From Shewanella atlantica (GTDB lineage Bacteria > Pseudomonadota > Gammaproteobacteria > Enterobacterales > Shewanellaceae): a stretch of DNA of 64,000 nt. A program made the translations under genes and the position numbers. Under the pieces are notes generated by a model that was not told where the DNA came from, searched no databases, and worked only from the letters and a program-made list of their open reading frames with translations. Positions 8,021 through 16,583 of the stretch are shown here, piece by piece (position 1 is the stretch's first letter; each line of letters begins with the position of its first letter). The stretch is taken from positions 97,175 to 161,174 of the forward strand of contig NZ_RXNV01000009.1 in assembly GCF_003966265.1 (NCBI RefSeq), in the 5' to 3' direction.

Positions 8021-9397
8021 ATGAAATATCTCCCAACCTCCTGCTACAAATCTATCTCCTTAGCCGTTGCTCTGGCTGCTTCCAGCGGTCTTGTACATGC
8101 AACAGGTGAGAGCGATGAAACCGCAGAGATATATCGTCCCTCAATCACCAACAGCAGCTGGGAAGATACCATCAGAGCCCCCTCGGTATATGACCAGCCT
8201 TATAACGTATCGCTGTTCAGTGCCGAACATGGTGAAGATAGTGCACGTCTGTGGTCTCAGACAAAATCCGTCGCCGCTTACGGCGTAGGTTTCGCCGGTT
8301 TTCTTGCCCTGCTCCCTTCCTCCATCACCAACTGGGACAAGAGTGGTGAGAAGTTGCACAAAAAATGGTGGGACAATGTAAGCAGCGGCCCGGTATGGGA
8401 CAGAGACAATTTTGCCATCAATTACATAGGTCATCCCTACTTTGGCGGCGTCTATTACCAGACCGCTAGAAAATCAGGTTATCGCCAGTGGGATGCCTTC
8501 ATGTACTCCTTCATGATGTCGACCTTTTATTGGGAGTATGGTGTCGAAGCCTTTGCCGAAGTGCCATCGATCCAGGATCTGGTCGTGACTCCGGTACTTG
8601 GCTGGGTTTATGGAGAATGGGCCTTCAATAAAGAGCGAGAGATCCGCCAACGCGGAGGAACAGTATGGGGATCTGAGGGTTGGGGAGATACGGCACTGTT
8701 TTTCTTAGACCCAATCGACTCACTGGGACGAGGAGTCAACACCCTGTTTGGTGACGATGTTGTCAAAGCCGGTACAGGTTATCTCTCAATGACAGAGGTA
8801 CCTCTGGATAATGGCCGCATCGATAAACAGGTGCAATTTCAGGTGCAATACGCCATAGGTGCGGGTAAAGCCAACGAAGGTGTCAGTCGTCACCAGAGCG
8901 CTAACAACAAGGCCAGCTCAGTCGAAGACCCGGTCGACTTTGGCATCGTTGGAATATCTATTGGTAGCAGTTATATGTCACCGGGAGAGGTGTGGAACCT
9001 TGAGAGTGGCTGGGCACCCAGTGCTAGTGTGGGGCTCTATTTTTCCCGCAGTTTTTCGACCAGGCTAAGCTATGCCCGCGGAAAATTAAACGACAAGCGA
9101 ACGGGACAAAGCACCACCTTCGAGAACTATAGCTTTGACGGCCAGTACTACTTCAATGGCCAAAATACACTGAGACCCTACCTGACATTTGGTATCGGCG
9201 AATCCTTGATAGAGTTGGACAAGGAGAAGAAAGCCTTTCAGGTCAATGGCGGAGCGGGCCTGCACTACCGCTTGTCTCCCAACTGGGCACTGCAACTGGA
9301 TTGGCGTCACTTCTATAGCGCTAAGCTATCCAGTTGGGATAACCTGGCCGTAGGGCAGTTGGTCTATCGCTTCGGTCGGGGAGAAAGCTGGTTATGA
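8021..9397 (+). CDS. DUF3943 domain envelope protein
   Basis: This 458-residue protein has an N-terminal signal peptide (SISLAVALAASSGLVHA). The middle part at about residues 85-220 matches DUF3943, with INYIGHPYFGGVYYQTARKSG, a tryptophan- and tyrosine-rich helix (FMMSTFYWEYGVEAF) and VVTPVLGWVYGEW. The C-terminal 150 residues alternate polar and aromatic positions and end in YRF-type strands, consistent with an outer-membrane barrel. Function is unknown; the family is seen in envelopes of Gram-negative bacteria. GAGAGGG lies nine bases before the ATG. Confidence 0.8.
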   Translation: MKYLPTSCYKSISLAVALAASSGLVHATGESDETAEIYRPSITNSSWEDTIRAPSVYDQPYNVSLFSAEHGEDSARLWSQTKSVAAYGVGFAGFLALLPSSITNWDKSGEKLHKKWWDNVSSGPVWDRDNFAINYIGHPYFGGVYYQTARKSGYRQWDAFMYSFMMSTFYWEYGVEAFAEVPSIQDLVVTPVLGWVYGEWAFNKEREIRQRGGTVWGSEGWGDTALFFLDPIDSLGRGVNTLFGDDVVKAGTGYLSMTEVPLDNGRIDKQVQFQVQYAIGAGKANEGVSRHQSANNKASSVEDPVDFGIVGISIGSSYMSPGEVWNLESGWAPSASVGLYFSRSFSTRLSYARGKLNDKRTGQSTTFENYSFDGQYYFNGQNTLRPYLTFGIGESLIELDKEKKAFQVNGGAGLHYRLSPNWALQLDWRHFYSAKLSSWDNLAVGQLVYRFGRGESWL

Positions 9398-9497
9398 GTC
9401 GGTAGTATTACTCGCCCATAAACGAGTATAATTCACCTAACGAGTCTGACTGACCAGCTGAGTCAGTTTATTGAATACACGATGAGAGTTAAGATAG

Positions 9498-9776
9498 ATG
9501 GCAAGAACCGCTGCTGCACTGCACATATTAGTCAAACATAAAGAGCTGGCCGAAGATATCATTAAGCAACTGAATAAAGGTGCTAAGTTTGACATGCTGG
9601 CCAAGAAGCACTCCACCTGCCCATCGGGTAAGAAGGGCGGCAGCCTGGGTGAATTCAAGAAGGGACAGATGGTGCCTCAATTCGACAAAGTCTGCTTCAC
9701 CGGCGAGTTAATCACTCCGCATCTTGTAAAGACAAAGTTCGGCTGGCATGTGATTAAGATTCTTTATAGGACTTAA
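9498..9776 (+). CDS. ppiC: Peptidyl-prolyl cis-trans isomerase, parvulin family
   Basis: This 92-residue single-domain parvulin has no signal peptide, like cytoplasmic PpiC of E. coli (93 residues). It shows AAALHILVKHKELAEDII at the start, the CPSGKKGGSLGEFKKGQMVPQFD core that forms the prolyl pocket, and a final FGWHVIKIL strand. It catalyses cis-trans isomerisation of Xaa-Pro bonds. It is monocistronic here, followed by a repeat-rich spacer. Confidence 0.93.
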   Translation: MARTAAALHILVKHKELAEDIIKQLNKGAKFDMLAKKHSTCPSGKKGGSLGEFKKGQMVPQFDKVCFTGELITPHLVKTKFGWHVIKILYRT

Positions 9777-9906
9777 GGTTCGAGCTACGAGGTTCGAGTC
9801 CGGCCTTAGGCCTTCGAGAACAAGCAGTCTCCTTTCCTCGCAGACAACTTGTTGACGCACTCGCAGGGAACTTGTTCCCGCTCTCGTAACTCGAAGCGTA
9901 GCGAGC
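9777..9906. repeat. TTCGAG-type repeat-rich spacer
   Basis: The spacer after ppiC contains several copies of GGTTCGAG/GAGGTTCGAG plus short palindromes such as GGCCTTAGGCC and GGGAACTTGTTCCC, ending in ACTCGAAGCGTAGCGAGCC. Similar GAGGTTCGAG strings occur at 44697-44835. No coding potential. Confidence 0.5.
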
Positions 9907-10182
9907 CTATTTAGCCTTTTTTGTATTATTCATGCACTCTTTGGCATCCTTAGTGTGCCCGTTGACCACTCCGCACGCATCTGCATACCACTGCACCCTA
10001 ACGCCTCTTACCGCCGTATGCTGCGGACCGGCTTGACCATTCCAGGTTGCCTCGAGTTGAGCCTTAGTGATTGCATTAAAGCCGCCAAAACCTTGCCCGC
10101 CACCTCTGGCCGAAACATAAGTACTGGCCAACGCAATTAGCACGCCTGCCAATAGATATCTTTTGCTTATGAGAATGTTCAT
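9907..10182 (-). CDS. Small exported protein of unknown function
   Basis: This 91-residue protein has a signal peptide (ILISKRYLLAGVLIALASTYVSA) followed by a Gly-rich GGGQGFGGF stretch and a basic C-terminus with two cysteines (DACGVVNGHTKDAKECMNNTKKAK), perhaps a disulfide. I do not recognise a family. The ATG at 10182 has AAGGAT at proper distance; a longer frame to 10212 lacks one. A structured leader lies upstream at 10257-10286. Confidence 0.6.
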   Translation of the reverse strand: MNILISKRYLLAGVLIALASTYVSARGGGQGFGGFNAITKAQLEATWNGQAGPQHTAVRGVRVQWYADACGVVNGHTKDAKECMNNTKKAK

Positions 10183-10256
10183 ATTTGCATCCTTTAATTT
10201 CATTGGCGCCATAAGAGGACGCCCGCTCTTTGAAGGTAGGTAATCGTCTGCCTTCT

Positions 10257-10286
10257 GTGCCCGCTATCCAAGTGGGATATGAGCAC
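10257..10286 (-). promoter_or_regulatory. Hairpin in the leader of the small exported gene
   Basis: On the reverse strand GTGCTC pairs with GGGCAC and TATCC with GGATA around a CACTT loop, about 75 bases before the start at 10182. It matches no riboswitch consensus I know. The remainder of 10183-10619 shows no gene; near 10566 it contains a partial ATACCGATTGCA sequence resembling one end of the MITE. Confidence 0.35.
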
Positions 10287-10619
10287 GCCCTATCACAGGT
10301 AACCGATTGCACAGTTGTCACCTGATTTGGAGGGTGGCTGCACTGCTGGTTACAGTTAAATAGAAAGAGCAGCGGTTAGGTTTATTACGTTTAGTTTCAT
10401 TCCATTTGTAACAAAAAGGCTCAATCCCCACCGATTGGCTAATAGTCCCTTGTTTTAAAAACCTGCAAGCATTCGATTTATTAGAATAAATTCACCGCTT
10501 TTTTTTACTTTTCCACCTAATTCACTACCGATAAAATCCCTTTTCGCTGAGTTCCTCAGCACTTATACCGATTGCAATTAAAAATTGAACATGAATCCAT
10601 AGAGTGAAAAGGCGTTAAC

Positions 10620-11009
10620 ATGATTTTCAAGAGAGTCGACCACGTAGAAATTGTTCCCCGAGACCCCCACGTCACCATAGGTTTCTTCGTTAATATTCTG
10701 GGTTTCAAGATTAAGAGTCGAACAAAAGTAGATATGGCCCCCATGCAGGAGGTCATTTTTCTGGAGTTGGGCGACACTGTCGTTGAGATCATCTCTACCC
10801 AGACTCCTGAACAAAAATCGGAGGCCGCTTGGCAGGTTGGTTATCGCGCCATAGCGCTTGAGGTTGACGATATGACGAAGGCGGTCAACTACCTCAAGGC
10901 TAAAGGTATACCGCTAGCCGTCGAGCCTGTCGATTTAGGCGACTCCTATCGCGCAGAGATACGAGATCCTGACGGACTGATTATCGAACTCAGGCAGTGG
11001 AAACGGTAG
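10620..11009 (+). CDS. VOC (glyoxalase/bleomycin resistance) family protein
   Basis: This 129-residue protein forms one vicinal-oxygen-chelate module pair. FKRVDHVEIVPRDPHVTIGFFVNILGFKI begins the first beta-alpha-beta-beta-beta unit and YRAIALEVDDMTKAVNYLKAKGI the second, ending in YRAEIRDPDGLIIELRQW. His in VDHVEI and Glu in IIELRQ are at the metal-ligand positions of the family. The reaction is not identifiable. AAGGCG precedes the ATG. Confidence 0.85.
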   Translation: MIFKRVDHVEIVPRDPHVTIGFFVNILGFKIKSRTKVDMAPMQEVIFLELGDTVVEIISTQTPEQKSEAAWQVGYRAIALEVDDMTKAVNYLKAKGIPLAVEPVDLGDSYRAEIRDPDGLIIELRQWKR

Positions 11010-11220
11010 CTCCCACGAATCGCAGTACGGGAAGCAATAGACATTCGGCCCCATCCTGAATGTGGCAGGCCTCCCTCCCTACTCTTCCTTTCCATTCAGC
11101 GTTTTGGCTCCCAAAGCCACCTCAGGCAATTTAATCACCTTAATCTCTTCAAGCCCGAATAGGGGGATCCGGCATAGCAATGTGGGCGATAAAAGTTCAT
11201 TAATAGGATTTAGGTTCGAT

Positions 11221-11254
11221 ATTAACCATTTTTAGTCCAGGTATGACCATGTAA
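11221..11254 (+). promoter_or_regulatory. Direct-repeat operator shared with 14801-14834
   Basis: This 34-bp sequence matches 14801-14834 at 29 of 34 positions. It contains TAACCAT and TGACCAT 21 bp apart, two helical turns, as is usual for AraC-family sites. A -10-like TAACAT starts 18 bases past the site at 11272. It lies upstream of the NmrA-like gene at 11379; nothing else is evident in 11010-11378. Confidence 0.55.
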
Positions 11255-11378
11255 TGCCACTCAGGCTTGATTAACATTAGAGTCAGGAAAAAGCTGAGTA
11301 TGATTCGAACACTTATTGCCGCTTCAATACTCCTCCCCATTATCAAATGTCATCCTGCTAAGCCGAAAGGAGCTTTAT

Positions 11379-12305
11379 ATGAACAAAAAACATGTAGCAG
11401 TCATTGGTGCTGCTGGTCAGGTAGGTACGCCATTAACTAAGGGTTTACTCTCATTAGGACATAAGGTCACCATCATATTTCGCGCCCGTAACACGCATAA
11501 TGAGGCTAAATTAACTGAGTTCGAAACCTTGGGGGCAACACTTGTCGAGTGTCCGGATATGAAAAATGTCAATGCACTGACAAAAGCCCTTCGAGGTGTG
11601 GATACCTTTGTCGCCAGCGTGCCCGGCTCGAAGGAGATCATCCAGAAGTTTGAACCTCTCTGGCTTGAGGCGGCGGTTAAAGCCGGCGTAAAACGATTTG
11701 TCCCCACCGAGTTTGGCGCCCATACTCAGGCACTGGAGATGGGAGATGGTGAGATCTTCGATCAGAAGAAGCGCTTCCATGATCTACTCATGAATTCAAG
11801 CTTAGACTGGACCATTTTTTACAACGGCGGCATCTTCGACTATTTTATGCCAAATTTACGATTTTTCAGCAAGATCACTACATTCGGTGACCTGGATATT
11901 CCTATCTATACCCACGATATTGCAGATATTGGTTACCTCGCCGCCATGGCCGTAACCGATGACCGCACCGTAAATAGATGTGTTCAGCTGGATTACAACG
12001 CGCTGACTCAGAATGAGATGTTGACCCAGCTCAAAAATAACTGGCCAGACACTCCGTTTGAATATGAACACTTCTCTACTGAGTACATCATCGAGCAGAA
12101 AGAGAGCTCGGGGGATGAGATAACCGCCAAGAAAGGAGCTGAAACAGACAAGGAGCGTTGGGGGATCAACTATGTCATCTATGTCATCGATAAGCTTGCC
12201 GCATTCACAGACCAGACTCTACGTGCCAGTGAGCTCTATCCAGACTACGTATGTAAACGTCCGCAAGATGCATTAAAGAATGCAAAGTTTGTCTTCGAAG
12301 AGTAA
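11379..12305 (+). CDS. NmrA-like NAD(P)-binding reductase
   Basis: This 308-residue Rossmann-fold protein starts HVAVIGAAGQVGTPLTKGLLSLGHKVTIIFRA, with the GxxGxxG motif at residues 9-15. Later segments FVASVPGSKEIIQ, VKRFVPTEFGAH and WTIFYNGGIFDYF resemble isoflavone-reductase/NmrA-type atypical SDRs. The substrate is unknown. The ATG at 11379 has GAAAGGAG upstream; the open frame starts 21 codons earlier without a site. It shares a putative AraC-type site with the SnoaL-like gene at 14883 and is followed in the same direction by an antiporter and the AraC gene. Confidence 0.83.
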   Translation: MNKKHVAVIGAAGQVGTPLTKGLLSLGHKVTIIFRARNTHNEAKLTEFETLGATLVECPDMKNVNALTKALRGVDTFVASVPGSKEIIQKFEPLWLEAAVKAGVKRFVPTEFGAHTQALEMGDGEIFDQKKRFHDLLMNSSLDWTIFYNGGIFDYFMPNLRFFSKITTFGDLDIPIYTHDIADIGYLAAMAVTDDRTVNRCVQLDYNALTQNEMLTQLKNNWPDTPFEYEHFSTEYIIEQKESSGDEITAKKGAETDKERWGINYVIYVIDKLAAFTDQTLRASELYPDYVCKRPQDALKNAKFVFEE

Positions 12306-12456
12306 CAGATCAAATTAATTTAAACGAAAAAGAGATAACCTACTGATTATCTCCTTTTCAATTATCGCGGGTATCGAACTGACGTTCAGCCAGACTACTT
12401 GATGCGATCGGCTTAATACTTACCTGCACACATGATGTAATGATACTAACCCTCTT

Positions 12457-13857
12457 ATGAATACTTGGCTTACCTTACTCCCTCCCTGTATCGCGATATT
12501 ACTCGCCATTACCACAAGACAGGTCTATGTGGCCATTTTTGCCGGTATCATGGCAGGCTCAATCCTGCTGTCGAATAATTTTTTACTCGGTGTAGCAAAC
12601 AGTTTTAACGCCATAGCCGATACGTTTCAATCATCAAGCTCGGTGAAGAGCCTGATCTTTATCCTGATAATTGGCGCCATCATCAATGTCATGAGGCAAT
12701 CAGGCGGTATCGATGCCCTTATCTATCAAGTATCCCACAAATACCATCTGGTAAACTCCAAGCCGAGGGCTCAACTTGTCACCTTCGCTTTTGGATTCTT
12801 GATGTGTCTGGAAGGGGTGGGCTCTATGATGTTAGTGGGTCTCATCGGGCGACCACTATTCAATAAATTTAATATCTCCCGTGAAAAGCTGGCATTTGTG
12901 GCCAATAGCACCGGAGCTCCCTTGGCCTGGCTAATGCCCTTCAGTGGCACAGGTGTTTTTCTTATCAGCTTAATCGGTGCTCAGGTGGAAAACGGCACCT
13001 TAACCGATAAGCCAATTATCTATATCTTTGCGGCATTACCTTACCAAGTCTACTGCATAGCAATACTGGCCTTAGTGCCGATATTGGCATATAAGAAATC
13101 CGATTTCACAGCCACTGAGTTAAGCGAAGCAAAAAAGACAGATTCAGCTTCTAACTCTATGTCCGATAATCAGTCCATCGATCAGTTAGCTCATCAACCA
13201 AGTACAGGAATATGGGCAATGTTACTGCCTGTTGTCATCTTGCTGGGCTCAATTTTTGTCATCAGTTTAGTAACGGGTAAGGGCAATATTCTGGCGGGTG
13301 ATATCAGTTCGGCAATCTATTGGAGCGGCTTTATCTCTCTTATCGGCACGGGCATCTATTTTAGTCTCTGTAAGGTTAAGATGGATCAATACATTCAATG
13401 GTGTATACAGGGGATGAAGCAGACACTACCGGCGGTTATCATTCTGGTTTTGGCCTTTTCATTGAGTAATATTACCGGGCAACTCGGAACCGGAAAATAC
13501 ATAGCAGGCTTTGTCTCCGGCGAGTTACCTTTATGGCTGGTTCCTGCTTCCATCTTTATTATCTGTATCTTAATCTCGTTTTCTACCGGCAGCTCCGGTG
13601 CCACCGTGAGCATAATGACGCCGATTATTATTCCCCTCGCCGTGGGTGTCGATATTTCTGTACCCGTAGCGATAGCGGCGGTGATCTCCGGCGCGGTGTT
13701 TGGCGATCAAAGCTCACCCATTTCAGACTCTGTCATAGTGGCCTCAACGGCTGCCGATTGTCCGCCACAGCGGCACTTTGTGACTCAGTTACCCTATACT
13801 TTGGCTGTGGCTTTACTTTCACTCACGTTTTATCTGGTCGTTGGTTTTAACGCTTAA
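12457..13857 (+). CDS. NhaC-family Na+/H+ antiporter
   Basis: This 466-residue inner-membrane protein has about 11-12 hydrophobic helices. Family hallmarks are ATTRQVYVAIFAGIMAGS near the N-terminus, LMCLEGVGSMMLVGLIGRPL, the polar helix NSTGAPLAWLMPFSGTG, and SFSTGSSGATVSIMTPIIIPL and GAVFGDQSSPISDSVIVAS in the C-terminal half. NhaC-type carriers exchange sodium, or organic anions or amines, for protons; the substrate is unproven. No strong ribosome binding site precedes the ATG. Sited between the NmrA-like and AraC genes, it may belong to the same regulated group. Confidence 0.85.
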   Translation: MNTWLTLLPPCIAILLAITTRQVYVAIFAGIMAGSILLSNNFLLGVANSFNAIADTFQSSSSVKSLIFILIIGAIINVMRQSGGIDALIYQVSHKYHLVNSKPRAQLVTFAFGFLMCLEGVGSMMLVGLIGRPLFNKFNISREKLAFVANSTGAPLAWLMPFSGTGVFLISLIGAQVENGTLTDKPIIYIFAALPYQVYCIAILALVPILAYKKSDFTATELSEAKKTDSASNSMSDNQSIDQLAHQPSTGIWAMLLPVVILLGSIFVISLVTGKGNILAGDISSAIYWSGFISLIGTGIYFSLCKVKMDQYIQWCIQGMKQTLPAVIILVLAFSLSNITGQLGTGKYIAGFVSGELPLWLVPASIFIICILISFSTGSSGATVSIMTPIIIPLAVGVDISVPVAIAAVISGAVFGDQSSPISDSVIVASTAADCPPQRHFVTQLPYTLAVALLSLTFYLVVGFNA

Positions 13858-13925
13858 AGACAACTCGTAAGAGAAAACATTAGACATCAAGATAATCAGC
13901 ATGTTACAGGAGTCGTTGTTTCGAA

Positions 13926-14801
13926 ATGAAGATCCCGGAAGTTAGCTTTAACCATAGGAAAACGGACAACCGCGAAATTGAGGTCATCGACTTAGAGGAG
14001 CTCTATGGACGGGAATATAGCCACTCTCATCACCCCGGAGTGCCTCACAGAGTACACTTCAACAACCTGATCTATATCGAAGAGGGAGAAGGTAGCCACC
14101 TGATCGATTTTGTTAATTACCCCTACCAGTCCGGCGCATTTATCTTTATTCAAAAAAATCAGGTTCACGCCTTTGACTTCAGTCATAAACCGAAAGGTAA
14201 GCTACTGATATTCACCCAGGCATTTATTGATCAGGCGTTGATGAATATGAGGCTGTCTGACTTCACACCGACACATCTGGCCTACTCCTACCAACCGGTT
14301 TTCTTTCCGAATTCAGAGGTCATGAGCAGTAGTAAGAAATTACTGGCTGAGATCAATAAAGAGCTGATGCACCCTCAATCTAACCCTTTAATCGTCATGT
14401 TCCTCTTCTCTTCACTGTCGCTGATGTTGCACCGGGTCATGCCTGAGAACCAACATGATAGATTAAGCAAAGATCAGCAGGCTAAATTCACCGGTTTTAT
14501 CGAGCTACTCGAACATAATTTCCAACGCACCCGAGATGCCATCTACTACGCAGATAGGCTGCATACTACCTATAAGACCCTGAATCAGATCTGCAAGATG
14601 GCCACCAGCCAGACAGCTAAACAACTTATCGACGCTCATACAATATTAGAGGCCAAACGGCGCCTTATCCTTGATGGTTTGCCCACTCAGCAGCTTGCCT
14701 ATGAGTTCGGCTTCGAGGACGCCAGTAATTTCGTGAAGTACTTTAAAAAGCATACCCTGCTCACCCCTTCTCGCTTTCAGAAACAGTTTAAAGGTTCGTA
14801 A
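13926..14801 (+). CDS. AraC-family transcriptional regulator
   Basis: This 291-residue protein has an N-terminal cupin-like sensor (HRVHFNNLIYIEEGEGSHLIDFVNYPYQSGAFIFIQKNQVHAF) and C-terminal AraC helix-turn-helices at about 190-288 (DAIYYADRLHTTYKTLNQICKMATSQTAKQLI and QLAYEFGFEDASNFVKYFKKHTLLTPSRFQ). It lies between genes carrying two copies of a 21-bp-spaced direct repeat, one starting at its own stop codon. It is the obvious candidate to bind them; that is inference. The inducer is unknown. Confidence 0.88.
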   Translation: MKIPEVSFNHRKTDNREIEVIDLEELYGREYSHSHHPGVPHRVHFNNLIYIEEGEGSHLIDFVNYPYQSGAFIFIQKNQVHAFDFSHKPKGKLLIFTQAFIDQALMNMRLSDFTPTHLAYSYQPVFFPNSEVMSSSKKLLAEINKELMHPQSNPLIVMFLFSSLSLMLHRVMPENQHDRLSKDQQAKFTGFIELLEHNFQRTRDAIYYADRLHTTYKTLNQICKMATSQTAKQLIDAHTILEAKRRLILDGLPTQQLAYEFGFEDASNFVKYFKKHTLLTPSRFQKQFKGS

Positions 14802-14834
14802 TTGACCATTTTAAGGCCAGCTCTGACCATGTAA
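14801..14834 (+). promoter_or_regulatory. Direct-repeat operator upstream of SnoaL-like gene
   Basis: Two perfect TGACCAT repeats start at 14803 and 14824, 21 bp apart, inside a 34-bp block matching 11221-11254. A -10-like CATAAT begins at 14852, 18 bases past the block, the same spacing as at the other copy. Confidence 0.6.
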
Positions 14835-14846
14835 GCCATGCCCACT

Positions 14847-14890
14847 TTCATCATAATTACCTCACACCAACGAGAGGTAATTATGATGAA
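14847..14890 (+). promoter_or_regulatory. 17-bp perfect inverted repeat over RBS and start codon
   Basis: TTCATCATAATTACCTC (14847-14863) and its exact complement (14874-14890) flank a 10-base loop. The right arm contains the GAGG core of the ribosome binding site and the ATG at 14883. As RNA it would hide the start; as DNA it would span the presumed -10 to the start codon. Confidence 0.75.
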
Positions 14891-15764
14891 GAAAAGTATT
14901 TCTGCGGCATTGGCCACGACGGTCCTGGTTTGCGCGGCCTGTTCCAGTCCGGTTTCTGTTGAGGAGAAGACCATTAGCCTATCTAACAAAGGCAAGGCTG
15001 TTGCCCTGCTTAACAGCATAGAAACCGGCGACAGAGAAGCCGTGGCTTATGTCCATCCAGACAAGTATATCCAACATAATCTGGCTGTAGCCGATGGCTT
15101 AGCAGGGTTCGGGGCGCTGCTCCAGGCACTTCCGAAAGGTAGCGCCAAGGTAGATATTAAACGCGCCTTTCAGGATGGCGACTATGTATTTACCCATACT
15201 GATTATAACTTCTTTGGTCCAAAAGTCGGCTTCGATCTGTTCCGCTTCGAAGATGGCTTGATCGTAGAACACTGGGACAATCTGGCAGAAAAAGCGGCAC
15301 CGAACCCAAGTGGTCACACTCAACTCGATGGCCCAACCCAAGCCATAGACTTAGCTAAGACCCAACAGAATAAGGCGTTAGTCGCCGACTTCGTCGACAC
15401 CATTCTGGTTAAAGGAGAGTTCGCTCAGCTTGGACGTTTTATCGATAAGGGTGAGGCCAACTATATTCAACACAATACGGCTATCGCCGACGGTCTGAGC
15501 GGACTCGGTAAAGCGCTGGAGGAGATGGCTAAGCAGGGCATCAAGATGGCCTATACCAAGAACCATATAGTGTTGGGTGAGGGGAACTTCGTACTCAGCA
15601 TCAGTGAGGGAAGCTTTGGCGGCCAACACGTCTCCTTCTACGATCTGTTCCGTGTAGAGCATGACAAGATTGTCGAGCATTGGGACGTCATCGAGCCAAT
15701 ACCGAGCAAAGACAAATGGAAGAACAATAACGGCAAGTTCGGTTTCAAAGACACTGCAATGTGA
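14883..15764 (+). CDS. Probable lipoprotein with two SnoaL-like domains
   Basis: The 293-residue protein opens with KKSISAALATTVLVCAACSS, an export signal with a plausible but non-canonical lipobox. Two SnoaL-like halves follow at about 30-140 and 165-275. Each has a YIQHN motif (DKYIQHNLAVADGLAGF; ANYIQHNTAIADGLSGL) and a VEHWD motif (LIVEHWDNL; KIVEHWDVI). SnoaL-like folds are cyclases or small-ligand binders; activity here is unknown. The internal duplication is clear. The ATG at 14883 has GAGAGGT upstream, inside the inverted repeat. A bidirectional terminator follows. Confidence 0.85.
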   Translation: MMKKSISAALATTVLVCAACSSPVSVEEKTISLSNKGKAVALLNSIETGDREAVAYVHPDKYIQHNLAVADGLAGFGALLQALPKGSAKVDIKRAFQDGDYVFTHTDYNFFGPKVGFDLFRFEDGLIVEHWDNLAEKAAPNPSGHTQLDGPTQAIDLAKTQQNKALVADFVDTILVKGEFAQLGRFIDKGEANYIQHNTAIADGLSGLGKALEEMAKQGIKMAYTKNHIVLGEGNFVLSISEGSFGGQHVSFYDLFRVEHDKIVEHWDVIEPIPSKDKWKNNNGKFGFKDTAM

Positions 15765-15828
15765 TCTTGCCGCGAATACACCTTTAAATAAGGTATCTCA
15801 GCTACTGATACAAGGCACTGATACAAAA

Positions 15829-15864
15829 CACGAAAAGCGAACCTTATTGGATTCGCTTTTCGTG
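15829..15864. terminator. Bidirectional terminator
   Basis: CACGAAAAGCGAA pairs perfectly with TTCGCTTTTCGTG around a ten-base loop, between the convergent SnoaL-like gene and the small exported Cys-rich gene. Confidence 0.75.
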
Positions 15865-15878
15865 CCTATCTTTATACT

Positions 15879-16343
15879 TTATTCACAGGCACATACGGCA
15901 GATTGCTCACAAGGCGCGGCGGCGGCAACGGTGCACATACCGCCCTTTTTTCCCGTGCCCACACACCAGGCATTACAATCGAATGTATCCGGATGTCCTA
16001 TGTCATCCTTATGGCCATGCAGTACATCTTTCCCCGGATTAGACTCGACCAATAAGCCATTTGGCAGACAAGCTTCACCAAACATTCTGCCATTAGGCAC
16101 ACCGTTTTCATCTGTCCCTATATGGCAGCCGGCGACTCCAGGAGCCACACCGTCACTATCTTTCCACCAGCTCTTCTGCCCCGACATCCAGTCGGCGGGT
16201 TTAAATTCGAATGTGCCTTTCGCACCCGGCATATCCTTAGCCCCACTCGAGGGTGCACCCTCGTGGTGAGCGGCGAATACACTAATAGAAAGCATCATGG
16301 CAGCGAGTAAAACAATACGTCTTATAATCTGAATAGGGTTCAT
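15879..16343 (-). CDS. Exported Cys-rich protein of unknown function
   Basis: This 154-residue protein has a signal peptide (RRIVLLAAMMLSISVFA) and a mature part with eight cysteines: AGCHIGTD, GEACLPNG, DCNAWCVGTGKKGGMC, PCEQSAVCAC. It also carries a His-rich start (AAHHEG) and HGHKDDIGH. Paired cysteines suggest disulfides in the periplasm; His and Cys could bind metal. I do not recognise the family. The ATG at 16343 is preceded by AAAGGT; a GTG one codon earlier is also possible. Confidence 0.6.
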   Translation of the reverse strand: MNPIQIIRRIVLLAAMMLSISVFAAHHEGAPSSGAKDMPGAKGTFEFKPADWMSGQKSWWKDSDGVAPGVAGCHIGTDENGVPNGRMFGEACLPNGLLVESNPGKDVLHGHKDDIGHPDTFDCNAWCVGTGKKGGMCTVAAAAPCEQSAVCACE

Positions 16344-16583
16344 CACTTAGGTACCTTTAAATAATATGTTTTGTCACAGATTAAACAGGCTGGAACACCT
16401 AGATACGACTAATCAATTAACACCTGCGCTTTCAAGACGTTAAGTCGAGCTGAAGTGAATACAGAAAACAGCAACAGGCAGAGATAAGAAAACTCCAGAT
16501 TTAAAATTAGCAGCGGGTATTTAACTCTTCAAGTTTGTAGGCTCCGTAAGTAAAAAGAAGGTCCTGCACGATCAAAGCTTAAA

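Noticed and set aside
10257..10320. c-di-GMP-I, TPP or glycine riboswitch upstream of the small exported gene
   Set aside because: The conserved core strings of these classes are not present; only a generic hairpin is supported.
10076..10321. 81-codon frame overlapping the small exported gene and its leader
   Set aside because: No ribosome binding site, Cys/Trp/Arg-rich random composition, and overlaps the better-supported signal-peptide gene in another frame.
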